From the NCBI GenBank assembly GCA_044222395.1, contig JBGANK010000075.1, positions 1 through 14,138 of the forward strand: 14,138 bases of DNA, written 5' to 3'. Of this stretch, positions 6,665 to 14,137 are shown one piece after another. Positions within the stretch are counted from its first letter, which is position 1. The number at the start of each line of letters is the position of its first letter. Source of the stretch: JAEUMD01 sp044222395. Its GTDB lineage: Bacteria; Pseudomonadota; Alphaproteobacteria; Rhizobiales; Hyphomicrobiaceae. The position numbers and the translations under genes were made by a program. Under the pieces are notes generated by a model. The model did not search any database. It had not been told where the DNA came from and saw only the letters and a list, made by a program, of their open reading frames with translations.

Positions 6665-7750
6665 ATGCGGCTCCGGGAGATACCCGCCGATCGTGTGCAG
6701 CGCGAGCGGCTTAAGGCAGGCTCGGCGCTTCACCAACAGGTGAAAGGTGCAGAAGCGCGCGAGCTCAGTCCGCCCGCAGGCTTCGTCGAGAACGTTTTGC
6801 CACAGCAGTTGCAATGGGCCCGATCAGGTCTGAAGACGTGCCTCGTCACGCTTGTTGGCGTCGAGGGCTCCTCGCCACGGCCACTCGGCAGCCAGCTGGC
6901 CGTCGCCGAAACCGGACAGTGGACGGGACAGATCTCTTCGCATTGCGCCGAGGCGGCGATTGCCAGGGAAGCCCTGGATGCGATCGCTGCGGGATCGCCT
7001 CGCACGGTACGCTTCGGCCGCGGCTCGCAGTATCTCGATGTGCGTCTGCCTTGCGGATCGGGACTGGACATCCATTTTGATCCCACGATACCGCTCGATG
7101 TCATGGTCGACATCGAGCGGACAATGCAGTTGCGCAGGCCCGTCACCCTCCATGCTCCCATGCCGCAGCAAAGCCGTATCGATCATACCCACCATCTCAA
7201 GGAGAACGACAGCGAGCGGCGTAACGAAGGGTCTGTGCTGGAGCTGGGCGATGGCCTCATCGCACGCCACTACTGGCCGCGCACGCGTTTGCTCGTCCTC
7301 GGTCGCGGCGCCTGCACGTCTGCATTGATCTCCTTTGCCACAGGACTGGATTGGGATGTCTGCCTCGCCACACCTGATCCGCAATTGATCGCGCGCCATC
7401 GGGCTGACTGCTCCGCCACCCGCTGGATGACGTGCGCCGCGCACTTCGACGCCAAATTGATCGACGCATGGACCGCGACTGTGCTGCTGTTTCATGACCA
7501 CGACTGGGAGCCTGCGATCCTCAAACAAGTCTTGGCGCGCCCGGGCTTCTACGTCGGCGCGCTCGGCAGCCGGGCAACACAGCGCCAGCGTCAGGCGCAG
7601 CTTGGCGCAATGGGCGTTTCTCGAGAAGCCTTGGACCGCATTTGCGGGCCCGTCGGTCTCGACATTGGTGCTGCAACGCCACCCGAAATCGCGCTTGCCG
7701 TTGCCGCACAGATCGTCGCCGCTCGCCGTCATGAGGGCCACAAGTCATGA
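6665..7750 (+). CDS. xdhC: XdhC/CoxI family molybdenum cofactor maturation protein
   Basis: A 361-aa chaperone that binds and sulfurates or inserts the molybdenum cofactor into the hydroxylase encoded just upstream. The N-terminal XdhC_CoxI domain (about 45-140) has GSSPRPLGSQLAV (68-80) and a conserved Cys94 in QISSHCAEAAI, where relatives often read SGGC or SSGC. The C-terminal Rossmann domain (about 205-355) has VLGRGACTSA (211-220), FYVGALGSRATQRQRQ and GPVGLDIGAATPPEIALAVAA (328-348). Start choice: the ATG at 6665 has AGGAGG (6651-6656) eight bases upstream; an in-frame GTG at 6584 would add 27 residues but has no comparable ribosome binding site. The first 40 residues (Arg-rich, MRLREIPADR...) are not part of the known domains. 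The stop overlaps the next start by four bases (ATGA). Confidence 0.88.
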   Translation: MRLREIPADRVQRERLKAGSALHQQVKGAEARELSPPAGFVENVLPQQLQWARSGLKTCLVTLVGVEGSSPRPLGSQLAVAETGQWTGQISSHCAEAAIAREALDAIAAGSPRTVRFGRGSQYLDVRLPCGSGLDIHFDPTIPLDVMVDIERTMQLRRPVTLHAPMPQQSRIDHTHHLKENDSERRNEGSVLELGDGLIARHYWPRTRLLVLGRGACTSALISFATGLDWDVCLATPDPQLIARHRADCSATRWMTCAAHFDAKLIDAWTATVLLFHDHDWEPAILKQVLARPGFYVGALGSRATQRQRQAQLGAMGVSREALDRICGPVGLDIGAATPPEIALAVAAQIVAARRHEGHKS

Positions 7751-8388
7751 CGGCCATGCGCGACTTCTCGGCTATCGTGCTCGCTGCCGGACGTTCGCGG
7801 CGCTGGGGTGGAGGGAACAAGCTGCTTCAGCCGTTAGACGGCCGCCCGCTCGCCAGTCATGCCTTCGAAACTGTCGCCGGCCTCGGTCTCGCAGAGGGCA
7901 TCGTCATCACCGGTCACAACAACGCCACCATGGAATTCCTGGCCATTCAACACAAGCTCACGCCGATGCACAATGCACGCTACACCGATGGCATGGGACA
8001 TTCGATCGCCACGGGTGTCACGGCCTTGAAGGCGCGCGCACGCGGGCTTTTCATCCACCTTGCCGATGTTCCCCTCGTCAGCGCCGCGACCTTCCGCGCG
8101 CTCGCCGCCGCAATGGAACGTGACGATGATTCTGTATTCAAGGCCTTCGTACCCGTGTTCGAACGCCGGCGCGGTCATCCAGTGCTGTTCCGGGCCGAAC
8201 TCCTGCCCGAGCTTGCCGCTCTGCGCGGTGATTTCGGCGCCAAGTCGATCCTTGACGCACACCCGGTTCGCGAGATCGAGGTGCCCGATCGCTTCGTGAT
8301 CCGTGACATCGACAAGCGCGCAGATCTCATCGATCTGCGCGCGCAAAGGCACATGCACTCTACTTGCCTTCCAGCCCGAACTTCTTGA
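7747..8388 (+). CDS. mocA: MocA-type molybdenum cofactor cytidylyltransferase (NTP transferase family)
   Basis: A 213-aa nucleotidyltransferase expected to add CMP to molybdopterin, giving the MCD form used by IorAB-type hydroxylases. The NTP-binding signature LAAGRSRRWGGGNKLL lies at 12-27, DGMGHSIATGV at 81-91, LADVPLV with the metal-binding Asp107 at 105-111, and GHPVLF at 143-148 followed by GDFGAKSIL. These fit MocA/MobA-like enzymes; the operon position after xdhC favours MocA over MobA. The start overlaps the xdhC stop (ATGA); an ATG at 7756 is an alternative. The last 12-15 residues (HMHSTCLPARTS) look unconserved and lie in the 29-base overlap with the convergent response regulator gene. 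Confidence 0.9.
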   Translation: MTAMRDFSAIVLAAGRSRRWGGGNKLLQPLDGRPLASHAFETVAGLGLAEGIVITGHNNATMEFLAIQHKLTPMHNARYTDGMGHSIATGVTALKARARGLFIHLADVPLVSAATFRALAAAMERDDDSVFKAFVPVFERRRGHPVLFRAELLPELAALRGDFGAKSILDAHPVREIEVPDRFVIRDIDKRADLIDLRAQRHMHSTCLPARTS

Positions 8389-9730
8389 CCATCCGGTAGG
8401 TGTTGCGCTCGCTGACGCCGAGGATATTGGCAATGCGGCCGCGGTGGCCCTGATGCCTCGAAATCAGATAGCTCAGGTATTTCTCCTTGATCTCCTCCAG
8501 CGTCGGCTCCTGATCGAAGCCGAACTCCGGGCCGTTGCTGATACGCTGCTGCGGCGGCGCTTCGCCTGACGCCGGAAGTGCCAGATCTCTCGCCTCGACG
8601 GTTGGCCGATGACCCGAAACCAGGATCGCGCGCTCGATGACATTGCGCAGCTCGCGTATGTTGCCTGGCCAGTCGTAGGTGGTGAGAGCTCCAAGCGCGG
8701 TATCCGTGAGCTGCTTCTTGACGCCTCGCTGGAAGGTCCGCGTTTCCATGAAGTGTTCTGCCAGCAGCGGGATGTCCTCGCGCCGCTCTCGCAGCGACGG
8801 CACGCGGATCACCACGGTCGCCAGGCGGAAATAAAGATCGCGCCTGAACTTTCCCTCGTCACTGAGCGACCTCAGATCCCTGTTGGTCGCCGCGACAAAG
8901 CGGCTGTCGGCGGAGAATCCTTGTGTACCGCCGAGCCTTCGATATTCCCCCGTCTCGAGAAGGCGCAGCAACTTGGCCTGCAGCGACGCCGGCAGCTCGC
9001 CGATCTCGTCGAGAAATACCGTTCCGCCCTCGGCAACCTCGATCAGCCCCTGCTTGCGTTTGTCCGCGCCGGTGAAGGCTCCCTTCTCATGGCCGAACAG
9101 CTCCGACTCGAAAAGGCTCTCTTGCAAGGTGCAGCAGTCGACCGGCACGAATGTGCTCTGCGCACGCGACGACATCTGGTGGATGCTCTGCGCCACGAGT
9201 TCCTTGCCGACACCGCTTTCGCCCTCGATCAGCACCGTTGCATCGCTGGGCGCCACCAGTTCGATCAGGCTGACCAGATCCCGGAACGCCTTGCTCGATC
9301 CGACCATGTCCTCTGCGATTGCAGGCGTGAGCTGGTTGCGGCAGTATTCGTACTTTCGCCGCAGTGAATCCGCCGACAGCGTGCGCGTCACGGCCAATTC
9401 CAGTTCGGCCGGGTTGACCGGCTTGGCGAGGTACTCGGCCGCGCCTGCACGCATCGCGATGACGGCGTGCTTGATCGAGCTGAACGCGGTGAGCACGATC
9501 ACGGGACAATGTGCCGACAACTCCGGCAGGCACTTCAGCCCGTCGGCGTCGGGCAGTCGGATGTCGAGCAGCGCCAGCGAAGGGTCGACATCGACCAGCG
9601 CCGCCCGTGCCTCGGCCCACGAATGCGCATTGGTAACGGAGTATCCCATGGCCTGCAGCTGCTCGGAGAGCAGCCGACACAGCGTCTTGTCGTCCTCCAC
9701 CACGAGTATGCGTTTGCGACGAATGTTCAT
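8360..9730 (-). CDS. Sigma-54-dependent response regulator, NtrC family
   Basis: A 456-aa DNA-binding activator paired with the upstream histidine kinase. Residues 5-115 are a receiver domain: acidic pocket E12, D13, D14, phospho-acceptor Asp56 (LLDIRLPD), Thr81 and Lys103. Residues about 143-370 are an AAA+ domain: Walker A GESGVGKE (170-177), the sigma-54 contact loop GAFTGA, Walker B-like VFLDEIGEL, and the arginine-finger region FRRDLYFRL. The C-terminus (about 410-450) is a Fis-type helix-turn-helix (GRIANILGVSERNTYRMVKKFG). Start choice: the ATG at 9730 overlaps the kinase stop as ATGA; an earlier in-frame start at 9757 would sit inside the kinase gene. It should open sigma-54 promoters on phosphorylation. 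Targets are unknown; the only nearby sigma-54-like site (3763-3778) is imperfect, so they may lie upstream of TorD beyond the window. Confidence 0.94.
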   Translation of the reverse strand: MNIRRKRILVVEDDKTLCRLLSEQLQAMGYSVTNAHSWAEARAALVDVDPSLALLDIRLPDADGLKCLPELSAHCPVIVLTAFSSIKHAVIAMRAGAAEYLAKPVNPAELELAVTRTLSADSLRRKYEYCRNQLTPAIAEDMVGSSKAFRDLVSLIELVAPSDATVLIEGESGVGKELVAQSIHQMSSRAQSTFVPVDCCTLQESLFESELFGHEKGAFTGADKRKQGLIEVAEGGTVFLDEIGELPASLQAKLLRLLETGEYRRLGGTQGFSADSRFVAATNRDLRSLSDEGKFRRDLYFRLATVVIRVPSLRERREDIPLLAEHFMETRTFQRGVKKQLTDTALGALTTYDWPGNIRELRNVIERAILVSGHRPTVEARDLALPASGEAPPQQRISNGPEFGFDQEPTLEEIKEKYLSYLISRHQGHRGRIANILGVSERNTYRMVKKFGLEGK

Positions 9731-11616
9731 TGCTTTTCGATTGACGCCTCCGCCCACGGTAGCGTGACCACGAATGTCGAGCCCTCGCCGATACGGCTTC
9801 TCACCGTGATCTTACCTCCATGCCGCCGAACGATCTCGCGGCAGATTGGCAGGCCAAGTCCGGTGCCTTGCGCGCCATCGGCTCGGCGGCTCCAGAATGG
9901 CTGGAAAATTCGCGGCAGATCGTCGTCCGCAATGCCACAACCGGCGTCGGCGAACTCGACGACGACCTGGTCTTGGCTGCAGTAGCCACGGATCTGCAAT
10001 TTGCCGCCGCGGGGCATGGCATGGAAGGCGTTCTGCACCAGGTTGAGCACCAGCATGCGAATGTCGCTGTCGCTGGCGATGACCCTCAGCGAGCCGTCGA
10101 GCTCGAGCGAGATCTCGCTGCCCTTGTGCAGCGCCTCGGCCCTCAACAGCGAGATGACCTCCGGGATCACGACATCAAGAGCGACCAGCTCGGGCAGCTC
10201 GGCCGGCGGGGCCGACAGCCGCAACAGCCTGTTGGTGACCTGGATACAGCGATCAATCTCCCCGTCCATCACGTCGAGATGATCGGGAAATGCGCTTGCC
10301 GTTTCTTGCACGGGCTTCTTGCGCATGGCCTGCAGCGTCAGGTGGATCGAGGACAGCGGATTGCGGATCTCGTGGGCCACGCCGGCGGCCAGCTGGCCGA
10401 TCTCGGAAAGCCGCTGCTCCTGCGAATGCTGGATGTCCCCGCTCAAGTCGCGGATCGCCTCCACCACAGCCGTCTTGCGTTCGCCGTTGACGACAAGCTC
10501 CAGCGGTGCCGCCGATACCTCGACGACGAGTTCGCTGCCATCGCCGCGCCGATGCGTGTGCCGGCAAGTCAGAGCCTTGCGGCCCTTGCCGATTTCATGC
10601 AGCGGACAGGTCACCAGAGTGGGTGCGCACGGTTCGGAAAGCTGGTGGCTCGACGCATAGCATGGACTTGCCAGCACCTTCGCTCGATCGAGTCCGACTT
10701 GGTGGCAGAAGGCCTCGTTGACCTTGACCACCTTGAAATCCGGGCTGATCACGCGGATGCCGTCGGGCGCCGCGTCGATCAGGTCCTGCAGGAAACGCTC
10801 GCGCTCCGCTAGCTCCTTCTGCTGGGCCTGCAGTTCGCGGCTCGCCTTGCGGAAAGTCTCGCCCAGCTGCGCCAGCTCGTCGTGTCCGTCGATGTCGACG
10901 ACCGCATCGAATCGCCCCTCCGAGAGCGCCGCGCTTGCCCTTTGCAGGGCGTGCACCGGCTTGATCACCGAGCGTTGCAATACCCAGCCGATTGCTGCGG
11001 TCCCGGCCAACAGCACCAGCACACCGGCTCCCGTCATCGCCAGTCCCATTGTCAGCGCATCGCGCTTGATCTCGCCGGCGTCGTAGTCGACCACAAGGAT
11101 GCCGTTCACCGGATGCGAGGAGGCATCGCCGTGACACGGTTGGCACGGCTCGCGGTTGGCGACTGCGTTGACGCTGCGGAGCAAGCCCCCCGCCTGCTCG
11201 TCACTGATGAACGTGGCCGCCTTCTTGCCTCCGACGGTCATGTCGCATCCCGGGCAGAAGTTCTCGGCACCAAATTCGTAGCGCCGGCCGAGCTGCGCGG
11301 ACGTCGAAGCAAACCGCACCTCACCGGCCCGGTTGAGGATCATGACATTCTTGACGGTCTTGCGGGTGCCGAGCCGCGTTACGATCTCCTGCAGGCCGAG
11401 AATGTCGCGCTTCAACATCGCGTTCTCGAGCGCCACCTGCAGCATGTCGTTGATCTCAGCCGATGTGCGCGCCCGCTCCTCCACCAGCCGTCCCCGGTAG
11501 TAGCCGACGAACAGTGCCAGGAACGAGATTGACAGAAGCGTGAGCGTGACCGCGAGTGCCAGGAACAGCTGCCGCGAAAGCGTCGACAATGCCCATTGGC
11601 GAAGTGAGCCGATCAT
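9727..11616 (-). CDS. Membrane sensor histidine kinase with a periplasmic haem c motif, HAMP and Cys-rich PAS
   Basis: A 629-aa sensor. TM1 is about 17-39 and TM2 about 188-212, enclosing a periplasmic domain of some 148 residues. That domain has CPGC (121-124) and CQPCH (158-162), a textbook c-type haem attachment motif. HAMP follows (about 213-265), then a PAS domain (about 273-390) with Cys319, Cys330, Cys337 and Cys351, a cysteine pattern that could bind a metal or respond to redox. The HisKA phospho-acceptor is His415 in AHEIRNP; the HATPase has Asn529 (NLVQNA), DAGCGI (557-562) and GTGLGL (584-589). The start overlaps the stop of the 183-aa gene (ATGA) and its stop overlaps the response regulator start (ATGA). 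Haem-carrying periplasmic sensors in Geobacter chemoreceptors (GSU0935, GSU0582) give a precedent. The likely signal is redox state, a gaseous ligand or an electron acceptor; this is inference. Confidence 0.93.
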   Translation of the reverse strand: MIGSLRQWALSTLSRQLFLALAVTLTLLSISFLALFVGYYRGRLVEERARTSAEINDMLQVALENAMLKRDILGLQEIVTRLGTRKTVKNVMILNRAGEVRFASTSAQLGRRYEFGAENFCPGCDMTVGGKKAATFISDEQAGGLLRSVNAVANREPCQPCHGDASSHPVNGILVVDYDAGEIKRDALTMGLAMTGAGVLVLLAGTAAIGWVLQRSVIKPVHALQRASAALSEGRFDAVVDIDGHDELAQLGETFRKASRELQAQQKELAERERFLQDLIDAAPDGIRVISPDFKVVKVNEAFCHQVGLDRAKVLASPCYASSHQLSEPCAPTLVTCPLHEIGKGRKALTCRHTHRRGDGSELVVEVSAAPLELVVNGERKTAVVEAIRDLSGDIQHSQEQRLSEIGQLAAGVAHEIRNPLSSIHLTLQAMRKKPVQETASAFPDHLDVMDGEIDRCIQVTNRLLRLSAPPAELPELVALDVVIPEVISLLRAEALHKGSEISLELDGSLRVIASDSDIRMLVLNLVQNAFHAMPRGGKLQIRGYCSQDQVVVEFADAGCGIADDDLPRIFQPFWSRRADGAQGTGLGLPICREIVRRHGGKITVRSRIGEGSTFVVTLPWAEASIEKQ

Positions 11617-12164
11617 TGCGATGCCAATCTCAACAGCAGTTTTTCAGGCGGCAACAGCACTGGATCGATCACGATGACGCGTTCCGGTTTGGCTGGCGCC
11701 TCCGCGGAAAATATACTCAAGGGAACAAGCACCGGACGAGAGTAGGGATGCGCAAGAAAGGCGCTGAGCCAGGCCCTGCGTTCCGCTTCCGCCCGCGTCG
11801 CCAGGAGCGCCTCGACGTTATGCAGGACAAGACCGTTACAGACCGTTTCCGGCTCTTCATCGCGCGTTTGTGTGGCGGCAACCTGATCACCGTGCGGCGC
11901 GGCTCCCGCTCCGGCCGTGATCTCCGCGACGATCACCTCCTGGATGCGCGAAAGCGGCAGCTGGGCGGCCTTGCTGCCCAACGGCGCCATGTGTAGCGCG
12001 CGGAAGTCGAGGAAGCTGAGCTGCAGGGCGTGCGCCATCATCTTGACGGCGTCGGGCCGGTAGGTCTCGAACACGATCAGATAACCGCCAGCCCGTCCGG
12101 TTTGGGCGAGTGCATTGCCGACGGGCGTGAGCCAGGTACCAAGTCCAGGTGGTGATGCAGTCAT
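11613..12164 (-). CDS. Unrecognised 183-aa protein between polyferredoxin and sensor kinase
   Basis: I do not recognise this family. The protein begins MTASPPGLGTWL and has no signal peptide, transmembrane helix or cysteine-rich motif; it has one Cys (in VCNGLVLHNVEALL). The order of predicted elements is alternating beta and alpha: strand GGYLIVFETY (about 26-35), helix PDAVKMMAHALQL, helix LSRIQEVIVAEI, strand and helix GLVLHNVEALLAT, helix RRAWLSAFLAH, strands PVLVPLSIF and RVIVIDPVLL. This resembles the core of a P-loop ATPase without a Walker A motif, but that is only a pattern impression. A middle Gly/Ala/Thr/Asp-rich segment (about 87-107) is likely a loop. The start at 12164 overlaps the ferredoxin stop (ATGA); a longer reading to 12353 would overlap the ferredoxin coding end by 190 bases and is rejected. 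Its stop overlaps the kinase start (ATGA), so it is translated as part of the same unit. Confidence 0.85.
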   Translation of the reverse strand: MTASPPGLGTWLTPVGNALAQTGRAGGYLIVFETYRPDAVKMMAHALQLSFLDFRALHMAPLGSKAAQLPLSRIQEVIVAEITAGAGAAPHGDQVAATQTRDEEPETVCNGLVLHNVEALLATRAEAERRAWLSAFLAHPYSRPVLVPLSIFSAEAPAKPERVIVIDPVLLPPEKLLLRLASQ

Positions 12165-13216
12165 GGCAGCTTCTGAAACAGCATGTTCTTGCGGGGCTTG
12201 CTCGCGCAGATAGCGCATAATCCGGATGGGTCTTCGCGCCCGAGTATTGCACGAAACGGGCTGGCGCAGGACGGGCAGCGTGCTTCGATGAGCTCGACGG
12301 CAGCCGGTCGTGCGGCCGTCCAATAGGTTAACGCAATGGCGTTGACGTCGCACACGTCAACGCACAGGCCGCAGCCTGTGCAACCCGTGGCGTCGAACTC
12401 ATAACGCGGATGGCCGCCCTGCCGCCGGACCAGCGTCAGGACGCGGTGAGGGCAGATCGCGATGCAGGCCCCGCACGCCGTGCAGGAATCCCGATCGAGC
12501 GAGGGGCCGACCGCAGCGAGTTGAGCCTTGCCAACTTCCGGCAGAAGGGCACCCGGCGCGATGCCGCTCGGATCGGCTGCGTTCCTCGCGCCAGAACTTG
12601 TGTCAACCTCATCACCCCGCCGCGCAAAGCCGAACAAAGACCGCCGGCTGATCCGGCTTTGATCATCGCGATCTTCACGCCAGCTCGAGATGTCGAGTTG
12701 CTGCACTTCGAGCCTTCGTAGGCCCCGGTCCTCGAGCAGGCGATTGATACCGGCAACCCGTTCTTCGAGCGGCGTCCCGCGGCCACGCGCGCAGACGTCG
12801 CACGGGGCCTTGGCGACGACGACACTACGGCCGCCATCGCTGTAGAAGCGCGCAAGGTCGCCAGACGTCAGCGCGTGCAGGCATGTGACATGCCCCGGCT
12901 CGCCTCGCGCCAAGACCCGCTCACATGCGGCAAATGCACTGGTCGCGCCGCTGAGTTTCGGCTTCAAGAGTCGAACTGCCTGGCCGATTTCGATCGCCGC
13001 CTCCGGGCAACTGGCCGCACATAGCGTGCAGCCGTCGCAGTTGGCCTGGTCGATGTCCAAGCCCTCGTCGTTGAGAGTAAAGGCACCCAGCGGACATGCA
13101 CTCACACAGGCGCTGCACTGCGCTATAGGACTGCGTCCATGCACGCAGCGTTCGGCAAGAACCCCAGGATAGACGATCTCGTGCAGGTCGGCGGTAGTGG
13201 TATGCGAGTCCGGCAT
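12161..13216 (-). CDS. 4Fe-4S polyferredoxin with zinc-ribbon-like tail, TorD-associated
   Basis: A 351-aa cytoplasmic iron-sulfur protein. The N-terminal pair of clusters uses Cys24-x9-Cys34-x2-Cys37-x3-Cys41-Pro and Cys60, Cys63, Cys66, Cys70-Pro. A middle segment (about 95-180) holds Cys99, Cys112 and a CxxC (139-142). A second ferredoxin pair follows: Cys245, Cys248, Cys251, Cys255-Pro and Cys279, Cys282, Cys285, Cys289. The tail has CPSC (314-317) and CAIC (334-337), a zinc-ribbon or rubredoxin-like pattern. Such proteins often sit with TorD chaperones and formate dehydrogenase or DMSO-reductase-type enzymes and may pass electrons or help mature them. Start choice: ATG at 13216 has AAGAGAG five bases upstream; ATGs at 13261 and 13288 are possible and would add an Arg/Ala-rich leader, and a start at 13429 would overlap TorD. 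Ends in ATGA overlap with the next gene. Confidence 0.85.
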   Translation of the reverse strand: MPDSHTTTADLHEIVYPGVLAERCVHGRSPIAQCSACVSACPLGAFTLNDEGLDIDQANCDGCTLCAASCPEAAIEIGQAVRLLKPKLSGATSAFAACERVLARGEPGHVTCLHALTSGDLARFYSDGGRSVVVAKAPCDVCARGRGTPLEERVAGINRLLEDRGLRRLEVQQLDISSWREDRDDQSRISRRSLFGFARRGDEVDTSSGARNAADPSGIAPGALLPEVGKAQLAAVGPSLDRDSCTACGACIAICPHRVLTLVRRQGGHPRYEFDATGCTGCGLCVDVCDVNAIALTYWTAARPAAVELIEARCPSCASPFRAILGREDPSGLCAICASKPRKNMLFQKLP

Positions 13217-13310
13217 GGGCGCTCTCTTACGCGGGGCAACAGGACGGGGAGCCGCCACCATGACACGCCGCGCCGCCGCGATCAGCATGCCCGATTGCCC
13301 GCTTGCGCTT

Positions 13311-14081
13311 CTACCAGCTCGGCGCCACGCCCGGCAGATAGCGCTCCGCCCCAGCATCAGGCGCAGCAGCAATGGCATCCGTCTTCGGCGCTGCCGGTTG
13401 CTTTCTCGGCAGGTCGAAACGCTGGGCAAGAAGGCTGCGAACGTCCTCGAGATACCCGTGCGTTAGAGTAACCACCGAACAGAAGTAGGGCGTCATGCAG
13501 CGCGCTGCAACACGCTCGGCGAACTGTCCGATCCACCGCAGCAGGTGCGCATCCATGAACTCAGCCGCCTCCGTGGCCCGCTGCGGCACGTTGAGCGCAG
13601 CCTTGCCGAACAGGTGCGATAGGAATTGAAGCTGCAGAACCAGATGGTCTTCGGAGCGCCGCTGCCTGTCCTCGGTGGCAAGCCCATGGCGCCGATACCA
13701 GGAAGCAACCTCGAACATCGGCTCTTGCCGCTCGAGCTGGTCCTTGTCGATCCACGGTGACTCCGTCGGCGGTGCGCGGTAGGAATGGATCAGGTAGATG
13801 TTGGCAAAATCTGCAGCCAGTTCGTCGAGCGTCGCCGAGCTGATGTCGGGAGGCAGCGCCGACAGCGCCTCATCCATCAGCGCACGCGCGCAACTTGCGA
13901 CCTCGGATGTGGCCACGAACCCGAACCAGTCGTGGACCTTGACCGCCCGCAGCTGTTCGAGAAGTTCCTGCGTCGGCTCGCGATCGTTGAGGACAGCCAA
14001 CAGGTCAAGATCGCGCGCGATCGCCGCCCACCGCAGGGCATCGATGTTCGGTTCGCCGCTCATCTCGCTTTGATCGTTCAT
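13311..14081 (-). CDS. TorD/DmsD-family molybdoenzyme chaperone
   Basis: A 256-aa, mostly helical, cytoplasmic chaperone. Family features: DFANIYLIHS (91-100), the PPTESPW stretch (104-110; PPYES in many relatives), PMFEVASWYRRHGL (121-134) and SEDHLVLQLQFLSHLF (143-158). TorD-type proteins bind the Tat leader of a DMSO-reductase-family Mo/W-bisPGD enzyme and aid cofactor insertion. No such enzyme is in the window, so the client is probably encoded just upstream on this strand. The last 40 residues (Pro/Ala-rich with ERYLPGVAPSW) look like an unstructured tail. ATG at 14081 is the first start; Met7 (14063) is an alternative, since homology-like sequence begins at NIDALRW. The ferredoxin gene follows after 22 to 94 bases depending on its start. 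Confidence 0.9.
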   Translation of the reverse strand: MNDQSEMSGEPNIDALRWAAIARDLDLLAVLNDREPTQELLEQLRAVKVHDWFGFVATSEVASCARALMDEALSALPPDISSATLDELAADFANIYLIHSYRAPPTESPWIDKDQLERQEPMFEVASWYRRHGLATEDRQRRSEDHLVLQLQFLSHLFGKAALNVPQRATEAAEFMDAHLLRWIGQFAERVAARCMTPYFCSVVTLTHGYLEDVRSLLAQRFDLPRKQPAAPKTDAIAAAPDAGAERYLPGVAPSW

Positions 14082-14137
14082 GCCGGACGCCTCTCGTCAA
14101 ACGCAACATTTCGTCGAGCGCAACCTTCCCGCCCTGC
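14078..14137 (-). CDS. Possible C-terminal end of an upstream gene, cut by the window edge
   Basis: On the minus strand one frame runs from the edge to a TGA that overlaps the TorD ATG (ATGA), giving a short end of about 19 residues (...NVAFDERRPA). The ATGA overlap is the coupling style of this operon. However, its third-position GC is low (8 of 19 codons), and the next frame (reading GGKVALDEMLRLTRGV) has better codon character but runs 26 codons into TorD. I cannot decide between them or name a product. Confidence 0.25.
   Translation of the reverse strand, partial: AGREGCARRNVAFDERRPA

Noticed and set aside
12165..12353. 63-residue N-terminal extension of the 183-aa protein
   Set aside because: It lies inside the end of the ferredoxin gene, is Arg-rich out-of-frame sequence, and the ATGA start at 12164 fits the operon style.
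13217..13429. 71-residue N-terminal extension of the polyferredoxin
   Set aside because: Most of it overlaps the TorD gene and is Arg-rich; the first conserved Cys lies well after the 13216 start.
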